Assembly: GCA_021234155.1 (NCBI GenBank)
Contig: JAJEKV010000032.1
Location: 4,035,835 to 4,099,834, forward strand
Source of the DNA: Isoetes taiwanensis
Taxonomy: Eukaryota > Streptophyta > Lycopodiopsida > Isoetales > Isoetaceae
Direction: 5' to 3'
Length of the DNA: 64,000 nucleotides
Shown: positions 55,636 through 64,000 of the stretch, in pieces
Layout of the letters: every line of letters begins with the position of its first letter
How positions within the stretch are numbered: position 1 is the stretch's first letter
Position numbers and translations under genes: made by a program
The notes under the pieces: generated by a model
Databases searched by the model: none
What the model was told of the DNA's origin: nothing
The model's input: only the letters and a program-made list of their open reading frames with translations

Positions 55636-58554
55636 CAATAGAGATGCTGTTAGATCCAGACCTCACGGGGGTCAAAGTATGTTCGAACAAGAAGATGTTC
55701 AAGGCACACGTATCTATCAGGTTGCTCTTGCTTCATATAACTCATGGCCACAAACTCATGATACCCTGGTCTGCAAATGAGGTACTTATTTGCAGTTTCT
55801 TTTACAACATGCTTGGTTTGTGGTGGAGGCAAGATTTTCCCGTTCATTCTCCTCTGTTGTGTCTGTGCCAGTACACCATTTACGTCCAGCACCATCAACT
55901 TCCGTCTGGGTGTCCATCCTTGGACGTTTGCAACCACTGTCGATGTGTGCTGCATCGTGCTTGTCTGTGCTGCAATGTGTGCTGGACTCTGCTGGGAAGT
56001 GCTATCGGGAGGTGCTGGACAGTGCTGCAACCTGCTGGACTCTGCTTTATCTTTGCTACCAGATGATGGAGAGTGCTGATAGCCATAGTCAGATACATCC
56101 TTATTAGTATCTCCCTGCCCCCAATGTATGGGTGTTTCCCGGCTATCAGTAACCCTTGCTTTGCCTTTGTCCTCGGTTTCTTCATTCACGACCTGTCTTG
56201 TTCTCCTGCGTGCAAGGATGAGCTGCAATTAACAACTGAAATTCTGAAACACATTCTGAAATATAACAGGATAACAGGCACCTTTTGTATGTTAGAGTTT
56301 GTGCTGGCACTTCTTTATCTGTATTGTCTTCTTCATCAGATTCACTAAGTATAACCATTGGCTGCCTTCTTTTTCTGCAGACAAGTTTTTACAGAAGCCT
56401 AAGTTGAATAATCCAAACCAAAATTTGCACATTAAAGGTGGAATAAAACAGGGATCAAATATATTAATTGTTTGAACAAAAACCTTTTGGCTGATGGTTT
56501 AGGGTTGTCTTGCAAAATCAAGGTTTGCTTGCCTGAAATACATAAGGCAAAATTACATTAGCCATGTTTTTTCTTTCCAAATGCTACTTCTATGGGGACG
56601 TCCTCATCAAGGTCATTTTCTGACTCACCCTCACTTTCTTCTTCCACAACCTTCCCGCCCTTGACCGGTGTCAACCTTTGTTCACCGCTTAACGATCGTT
56701 CAATCGATTGCCGACATCTTCGCCATCGTTTTCCTTCCCCGCAAAGAACAAGGTGTTAGAGGAGGCCTTTGTAGAGGCAAATTGCAGAATTTGGAACTAT
56801 ACTATAATTGTTGGCACCATCGCATTACTACTTGAATCTCCCTTGGATTGAGTGCTTTGGTGTCTCCAAAGACTGGCAGGCCGCCAAGTGTTGCAGTCTT
56901 GTCAAGAGTCTTTGGTAGTTTGTCGTCAATGTCTACTGCACCTTCTCGATCTTTGTCAATTCAAAATCGAGCCCGAAAACAGGCATGTACCTTTTTCCCC
57001 TGTCTTGGCCGTGGAGTGTGAACCCTTGTGGACTTGTGCTTGGCTGATCCCGGGTCCTTTTACTTTTGGTGTGATTTGTTTGTTTCCTTTTCCCGCCGCT
57101 ACCAGGAGTTGTGGCTACATGCTCATCAACATCAATTATCTTCTTCTCGGTTTTGTGAGCTGTTCCAGCATGCAACACTTCCTGCTTTACTGTATTAAGC
57201 TTACCTATTTCCTGCACTAAGCCAGTAGGAATGGTCTCTGTGCACTCGAGGCAGCATCCTTTTTCCATGAGCAAACTGGTGCAGCTAACGTGATAATGAT
57301 GTCCACATTTCATCCGCAGGCTGAGGGTGTAATCATCCTAGAATGCAAGACCACAGGTTGAGCATCTCTCCTCATCTCCAATTGGACATCGGAATGGTAT
57401 TGGAGTGATGATCCAAATTTGATCATTTCTCTTGGTCATCTCCCTCAGCCTGGTGACATTCTGTAAGTGTTGCTGGGCTTTTGCAAGGAGGGACTCGTTG
57501 TTGGCAATCTCAGCAGTTAGTGCAACCACCTTTTCTACACAGGTTTGATCTATTGGCCCACCCCCCATTTCAAGTAGGGACTTCAGCATATATTCTGCCA
57601 TATCTTTCTCCCTCTCCAAAGAATGAATCTCAGCAGAGACACCTGCATTAGGATCAGGCAGTGCTTGAAGACGTGCAATATTATCCTTTATGGTCTTCAA
57701 CTTCCCCTCTGCAGCCGAGAAGAAGCTTCCCTTTGCCTCAGATTGTGCAGCCTGTTCCTTCTTTGACACTAGGTCATTCTGCTGCAATTTTAGGGCTTCC
57801 TGCATATCTTGGATCATGCTTTCCAGACGGGAAATATTTTTCCCATAAGCTGAGAATGCTGCTAGACACATTGAAGTACTCCTGAATGACAACCTCCCTT
57901 CTAATTTTATAGCAAGAACTGCCGAGGTCGGGCTTTTTCTCGCAATGCTTTCGTGTCCGTTGTCCTGGCCGGATTTGTTGGGCTCTGCTTTGTGTTCACT
58001 GGTAATACCGGTCTTTGGGTTCACTCTTGACCTTGCTCGAATAGGCTCGCTTTTTGCCTTTCCGCCGCCCAATTGACCTTGAAATTTTCTGGATCCTGCT
58101 TGGCCCTCTTGCCGTTGTTGAATGCAAATAAAAAGGAAACCGTCTTCCTTACTTCTCTGTTCTTCAACCCTTCTGGGTATATCTTGCTCAACAGCTCAAT
58201 TAGAGCTTCTTCGTGCTCTGGCCTTATTTTGTCGATGGATGTCTTGTTCGGAATGACACCATTGGTGTCCCAAACCTCATTATATTCTGCTGCAGATATC
58301 ACATCCGTTCGAAATTGAGAGGGATGCACACCCCTCGCTTGATAGACCCGCGTAGGCATGGAAGTCCTCCTCGGCCGCAATCGGCCGTGTCGGGTCTTAG
58401 GGGCACGTTCTTCCGGGCTGAAAGAAATCAAGAAAAACAAATTAACAAGGCACCATAAGCCATCAAAATTGGATTTGCATTTTGCTTACCTGCACAAGAT
58501 GGCATCCATTGGAATTGCTGGCTGAGCCGGCGGATTAACAACCTTCTTCACCAT
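55636..58554 (-). pseudogene. Decayed gene: basic N terminus, coiled coil, RING-like finger, FCP1/NIF-like HAD domain
   Basis: Exon 1 is 58554-58490 (MVKKVVNPPAQPAIPMDAIL then C). It splices to 58417, where the frame reads PEERAPKTRHGRLRPRRTSM and SQFRTDVISAAEYNEVWDTN. A frame change near 58050 leads to a coiled-coil section (57850-57430). A cysteine/histidine finger follows: CSTCGLAF, TAG, then MKCGHHYHVSCTSLLMEKGC and CLEC (57365-57240). Bridging the stop gives CxxC...CxHxxHxxC...CxxC, a RING-like order. Small acidic exons follow (about 56385-56283, VILSESDEEDNTDKE). The last part, from 56227, ends with KLMVLDVNGVLAQTQQRR and YLICRPGYHEFV, which fit the first HAD motif and RPG block of FCP1/NIF-like phosphatases; the usual second Asp is Asn. 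One stop and at least two frameshifts point to a pseudogene. Confidence 0.6.
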
Positions 58555-58599
58555 AGTTTTTGGCGTTTGAGTTTTGGAATACTAAGCTTGGAGTGAATC

Positions 58600-59850
58600 C
58601 GGAAATTCTCGAGCTTCTTCTCCGCGGGCTATTTGGCCGGAGTAGCAAAAGGTGGGGAGCACGGTTCGAAATTACAAATTCAAAGTTCGCTACCCTTTCG
58701 GGTCACAGTCATTAGTTACGGTGGGCGGTAAGAAGGTTATGATTGAAACGGGTACGCCCTATGTGAAGTGACGGGAATAGCATAGGTTACACTTCACTTG
58801 GTGAAGGGTGGAAAATATAGTATGAAGGGTGCTGGTGCTGGGTGCTGGGGTCGCGTTTTTTTGCTACCCACCAGCATACTTTCACCCATTTCTTGTCCTA
58901 GAGGTAAAAGTAAAGTGAGGAGGACCTATTTGGACCAAAAGTCAAAGAAGCCATGTTGTTTACAACAAATCATATTGTTTACACAAATTCGTGACGCCCA
59001 TCTAAAGGGACCACTTTTCGTAGACTAATGCATTTTTCCATGTACTTGTAACTATTCTTTAATTTGTCTTGTTCTCTCATGGTTCACAAAATAGAAGTAG
59101 GGTCGCTGTTATTCCCTGGCGACCAATCCTAAGGCGACGCGTATCATTGGCATTATCCTCCACATATGCTTCCAATCCCATCAAATCGATTTTATTTAAA
59201 ACTAAATGTTAACTAGTGATCAATATAAAACACATGAAATCTAATCGAATTTGTACATGGGTCCATGACATAAGGTGATCTACCAAGAAGATATCTAATT
59301 ACAAACATGAGCCTAATACTTACAAGGACTTTTCTTTAGTTTGAATCGTTAAACAAATTGACTTCATAGTAAGGAAGTTATTGACCATAGAAAGGAGCTA
59401 TAGAACTATTTATACGCTACAATTGTTTTTCATTTACACAATCAAACTTAGAATCAAACTAATATTAGTTTAAGTCTCATGATTATCGGCTTTAATCATG
59501 CCATGGGCATTTCATTAGGACGTTACATCGTGATTGAAGGACTTTCTCACGTCTGAATATGATGGCAATAATAGCAATCTCCCCTGGCACCTACAAATAT
59601 GACGACGATACTTGCTGGTGCATCAAGATCCAATGGGTCATGAACATCGTGAGGTGTTTTTGTCATGAATCTCAAATATACTCCTAGTTGGGAAAAGTAT
59701 TCAAAGTTTTTTAGTGGTTACACGTGCTAATCTTGGGATTTAGGGTTGGAGCAATGTTGTGGAAGGATAATGAGTTTCTTAAGTAAGGAAACCTTGAAGC
59801 TATTGGCCATGGAGGTAGCAAAGGAATGCAAAGACCATAATTGTTTCCCA
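58600..59850. other. Intergenic, nothing recognised
   Basis: No supported coding sequence, RNA or transposon terminus seen. Confidence 0.45.
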
Positions 59851-59881
59851 TTATGATCAGATTAGGCATACAATCAGAAAG

Positions 59882-59938
59882 TAATCACAACCTTTATAAT
59901 GTTACACGTTAATCACAACCTTTATAATGTTACACGTT
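59882..59938. repeat. 28-bp perfect tandem duplication upstream of glycosyltransferase gene 2
   Basis: AATCACAACCTTTATAATGT plus TACACGTT occurs twice in succession, about 370 bp before the start codon at 60312. It contains ACACGT-type and TTATAA-type words, so an effect on expression is possible but not shown. Confidence 0.75.
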
Positions 59939-60311
59939 CTAATCCTGGGATTGGCAATGTCGTGGGATACCAAAATATGAACGTTTTGGCTGGAAAAGAC
60001 CCTACCACAACTGTTTATACAAGGGGATTTTTCGGCAGAACACGTAACTTAGTTGTGTGTTTATCATAGTCGACGTGCATGCAACTATGAAACCACAAAA
60101 ACTGGAAAGCGCTATACCAACCACTCAAATAATCTACATGAAATGTATAACAGCGCAGCGGTAGAGGACGAAAATTGTCGGTGAACTTGCTGGATCCAGG
60201 CCTTGAAGTGGGGCCAGATCCATTTGAGAAATCCCTTTTTAACGCAGTGCTTCATTTTTTCAGTGTATCTATGTTGCATGCAGAATTTGCAGGGCACTCT
60301 GTTCTGGCATA

Positions 60312-62364
60312 ATGGGTGACATTGGAGCTCTGGATGATTTAGAGCTTGAGCCATATCCCAACCATGGTAATGGTAAGCATCAGAATGGGCAGATCTGCCT
60401 GGCTCCCAACAGCCCATCTGGGAAAATTAAATGGGGCGCTTTGATCTGGCACATAATTATCGTCTTGCTCGTGCTTGCTTACTTAGCCTCCTTTGCAAAC
60501 TATTTGAGATTCAAGGTCCAATTGTACAGCAGAGAACATAAGCAGCTTATGCACAGGCCCTGGCTGATCTTGCTCCTCATTTGTGAGTTTGTTTATTTTG
60601 TCAGCAGCATTATTGCATCTGTAGATCTTGTTTTGCCTCCTCCATTGAGGGCCAAATCTAATCCTCCAGATTTGGAGGAGTTTCCAAGTGTAGACATATT
60701 GTTGCCATGTTGTAAGGAGCCAACTGAAGTGCCTATAGACTCTATCCATGCTGCTCTTGCTCTTGATTATCCTCCAGATAAATTTAGAGTGCTTGTTTTA
60801 GATGATGGAGGTGATGATGACCTCAAAGCTTACTGTGAGGCATTACCTGCACTAACTGGCTGGCCAAAAGTTCAATATTTGCGCAGAATTAAGGTAATTA
60901 CTTAATTAATACATGCATTCAATTCACTTCTTTGAATCATTTCAGACCTCAATTTGAATTTAAGATACAATATGTAATTGAATTGCATTGATCTAAGTTA
61001 AGTTGTTGCACTTGCAGACCCCTGGTGTGCCTCATAACTTCAAATGTGGAAACCTAAATTATGGCTTGGAGCATTCTGCTGCAGAATTTGTTGTCATGAT
61101 GGATGCAGATATGATCCTCCACCCTTCATTCCTCAAGGTTCTCTTGCCACGCATTGTGGTTGATCCACAGATTGCGTTTGGCCAAATTCCTCAATCATTC
61201 TACAACCTGCCTGCTGGAGACCCTCTGAATGATGCATGTGTTTTTGGCTATGACAGAGTGATGGTGCATAGAAACACCTTCGGCTGGGCGCCATGCGTCG
61301 GCACGGGCGCCATCTTCCGGCGCAGGCATCTTGATGTTATTGGTGGCTTCCAACCTCACTCCATCACTGAAGACACCATGACTGCATATTTCTTGTTCAA
61401 TGCAGGTTACAAGTCAGTCTTTCTCAATAGAAAGCTCCAGGTTGGCCTTACACCCTGGACCTTTGAAGGCTACATTAAACAACGGCGCAGATGGTGCCTC
61501 GGAGCCATCCAACAGTTTTCTGCCACGTGGAGGATCATGCTTGGCCCCAAAAGTAAACTTGGCTTCTTCCTCAAGACTTGTTACTTCTGGCATACTGGTT
61601 ATTACTTCCTCTCTGTTGTCAATATTGTCATGGTGGTCATTTTCCTTGTCTCCCTAGGACTTCACCTTGACCTCATTGTGGGAGATAGTAATGATAGCCG
61701 TCAACTCATCATATGCCTCTCGGTTTTTCTCGTATTGTGGCGGCTAATGTGGACTTCCGTTTGGATAGGACTCCCCCAGTCTATCCAAAGCCGCAATCGC
61801 GACGAATCCCATTTCTGGTGGATGACTCCTTATTTCTTCAAGACTATCATGCAATCCATCTTCTCGTACACTTCTACATTCCAATTCACCCCTACTAGCA
61901 ACATCGATCGTAAGGCAGCCAATAATAGAGCCAAACAAAGTTATTTTATGAAGCAGCTCGGCAAGTTCACGCACGTGAGGGTGCACATAATTTATATTAT
62001 TTTGGTTATCAGTTTGGTGAGTTATCGAACTTATTGGATTGCCAAGGATGGGTTCAATAACTGTAAACATGATTTTTATGTGGTAGCAATATCATTTTTT
62101 CTCATTTCCACTTGTGCACACATGTTAATACCCGTGATCTACGTATTATTTCCGAGCCACTATAAGCCAACGCAACGGAAATCATTGCTTCATTACAACA
62201 ACGAAGTGGTACAATTTTCTGAAGCTGATTACCTTCCTAAGTGGCATTGGTCAATCATTTTTTATGAGTTGATATCTGATCTTATGGTAATTTTTTGGGT
62301 GGGTATGCTAGTTATTGTCTACACCAAGACAGATAAAGATTGGTGTAAACAAGGTTATGTATAA
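60312..62364 (+). CDS. Family-2 processive glycosyltransferase, cellulose-synthase superfamily, gene 2
   Basis: Paralogue of the minus-strand gene at 30-32 kb and predicted to do the same membrane polysaccharide synthesis. Exon 1 is 60312-60893 (582 nt, as in gene 1) and exon 2 is 61018-62364, joined across a 124-bp phase-0 intron to 642 residues. Helices lie at about 42-64 and 83-108. The catalytic motifs LDDGGDDD (164-170), DAD (223-225), TED (311-313) and QRRRW (349-353) lie at exactly the same positions as in gene 1. About five C-terminal helices follow. FYNLPAGDPLNDA and LTPWTFEGYIKQRRRWCLGA are identical in both. Differences cluster in the N-terminal 40 residues and the C-terminal tail. 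Frame and splice sites are intact, so it is probably active. Substrate and product are not readable. Confidence 0.92.
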
Positions 62365-63100
62365 CAACATAATTGTTATATTTTTATTCTTGTAATTAAC
62401 AACAGTAATAACTATGACTTCTCGATCTCGGAGTCTTTACTTGTTCATGATCTCGGAGTCTTTACATTGATCTGCCAATTCATACAATAAAAAGGACGAT
62501 CAGTCTTTTGAAGGAAAAACATCGGTAGACATTATCTTCTTCAAAGATACTCTATTTTTGTAATATCTTATGTGCTTGTTCTACGTCAAAAGGAAGGGTG
62601 TACAAACCCTATATACGCATTAAAAATGGCTTTCTTTTTCTTTTCTTTTTTTTATGACCAATTTTCGTATGTATATTTAGAGGTGTTTATAGCCATTGTA
62701 TATAGTGCAAATTCCATTCAGAAGAGAATCATTTCTGCCTTTTGAAATCAATATATGGGGGCTTTTTTTGCCACCCTTTGTATATACATGATATATTCTC
62801 CCTTCTATTATGTGTGTCCTTGGGTTCCACACTGTGCAATATTTATTTGATCTATATTTCAAATTGAACCACTAAACTCATAGTAGTAAGTAGTTTATAA
62901 AAAAGTGAAAGAGACACCAATGGGTAATGGATGGTAGCACTAATGAAGCCATTTCTCTTTGAAGCATTGGAAGCTTAAATGAATCCACCATTCACAAATA
63001 TAGATGCTCAGAGTCGAGCGTCTTTAAAAAGGAAAGATCTTTTATGTAGTGCCTGGATAGAAAGCAAGAAGCATATGCTGGCTATTAAGACCACATGGTT
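62365..63100. other. 3' flank of glycosyltransferase gene 2
   Basis: A 27-bp near-tandem repeat (GATCTCGGAGTCTTTAC) lies at 62424-62468, probably in the 3' UTR. CAATAAA at 62485-62491 could serve polyadenylation. No gene. Confidence 0.5.
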
Positions 63101-63109
63101 GAGATATAG

Positions 63110-63990
63110 TAATCATGATCAAACTGACCAAACTTGGTCAGATAGAAAAAAGCAGCACTCGAGACTCTTACATTGCCGCTTACACAATGGGAAAAACTTA
63201 CTCTCACTCTGAAATGTGGGGAGAAAACTTATGAACCAGCACATTGACCCACATATGTCCTTGAAGGAGTTGCCACCACATAGAAGAAATATTGGGATGA
63301 AGCAATTTATTCCAGGCCCAAAATCACATACTTTTCCATTGAGGAGGGGGAAGGCAAAGCTCCAACCAACCCGAGGTGGGACAATGTCAACATCAACCAT
63401 TCTCTGATATAAAGAATACACAAGACGTTGTGCATTAACAATTTGGGGACCAATCCAAATAGGCACATCAGTTGGCTGTGAAGGAGTGTTGGAAGAATAT
63501 CAGCCAACTTTTGACAAATAGCTATGTCCCATCGAGATAGCATGAATAGTCTCAAAAACATCCAAGCATCAGCTGCGAGAATGCCAGAAGCCTCCAATGT
63601 CTTTGAGTCAATGAGTGTACAGTAGCACACAGAGGCATGCGATTATTTAGAGGAATCCATCAACATGGAGAGCTTAGTTGTGTGCCAGCACCATGATTAA
63701 TCTAAAATAATACTCGAACTATCTCTCAAGAATCAAACATGCCCTTCAAGCAGGGAGAAGCATTAGGATATGGGCAAAACTGATAAAAGGGACTCCAAGG
63801 AGGAATTGCCCTATGTGTCGATTTCCTAAAAGGAATGCACTGGCCCCAACACTGCCCAAGTGCTAGCACAACCAACCTCATATCAAACGAATGTACCATG
63901 CCTGCCAATAGCGACAGATGAACTTAAAGATCATGATTTTATCTGTAAAGGAAAGTTAATATACCTAGACCACCCACAAATCTTGGTTTT
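63110..63990 (-). pseudogene. Weak L1-type LINE remnant
   Basis: Two minus-strand frames join by a shift near 63465. They give ICQKLADILPTLLHSQL then MPIWIGPQIVNAQRLVYSLY and VPPRVGWSFAFPLLNGKVCD. The I-W-x-G-P, SLY and PP-R-x-x-W-S-x-A-F pattern resembles the post-RT region of plant L1 elements. Fragments to 63908 (YPNASPCLKG) match the 21.3-kb relic. No catalytic motif is visible and the right edge leaves the window. Confidence 0.4.
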
Positions 63991-64000
63991 ATATACGTAG

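Noticed and set aside
55626-56348. Plus-strand ORFs rich in Cys and Leu
   Set aside because: They are antisense shadows of the HAD-domain exon on the minus strand.

Overview
The window reads as nuclear DNA of a land plant. Three genes look intact: one NIPA-type magnesium transporter and two paralogous family-2 glycosyltransferases, all with canonical GT-AG introns. The rest is AT-rich intergenic DNA filled with broken retroelements, small DNA transposons, minisatellites and gene relics. Short introns, PPR debris and a glycosyltransferase more like bacterial cellulose synthases than CESA suggest a seedless plant such as a fern or lycophyte. That is an inference and the species is not resolved.

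Layout. 1-2 kb: 3' end of a poly(A)-tailed L1-type LINE. 2-7.8 kb: mostly non-coding, with a possible LTR end, an inverted repeat and a PPR pseudogene. 7.8-14.2 kb: two broken LINEs in opposite orientations, on + at 7.8-10.9 kb and on - at 12.0-14.2 kb. 14.9-18.9 kb: a TRIM-like LTR element, a tRNA-like relic, and a tandem segmental duplication whose second copy carries a clean 1.5-kb solo LTR with a 5-bp target duplication. 19-25 kb: exon-like relics, a 100-bp tandem repeat, and a third LINE on -. 26.2-29.4 kb: NIPA transporter, nine coding exons on +. 30.2-32.3 kb: glycosyltransferase gene 1 on -, convergent with NIPA. 34.3-38.2 kb: relics of unrecognised genes around a hairpin-forming minisatellite. 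38.4-45.5 kb: tandem and dispersed duplications and LINE tail fragments. 45.8-46.3 kb: a Tourist-like MITE and a Helitron terminus. 47.6-49.4 kb: a fourth LINE on +. 50.0-50.6 kb: a fold-back element. 50.8-54.4 kb: exon-like segments of a degenerate minus-strand gene, one of them duplicated. 55.6-58.6 kb: a decayed minus-strand gene joining a RING-like finger to an FCP1/NIF-like phosphatase domain. 60.3-62.4 kb: glycosyltransferase gene 2 on +. The last kilobase holds a weak LINE remnant.

The strongest common thread is a LINE lineage whose copies all end in the same short RNA-like fold. It is a 4-bp hairpin inside a GTCC/GGAC clamp, and its inner stem changes by compensatory substitution. Each copy then ends in a different microsatellite, and this tail appears at least seven times here, often with no coding part left. 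The two glycosyltransferases have the same exon layout, with 582-nt first exons and a phase-0 intron, and all four catalytic motifs lie at identical residues. They are duplicates about 28 kb apart in opposite orientation and probably make the same membrane-synthesised polysaccharide.
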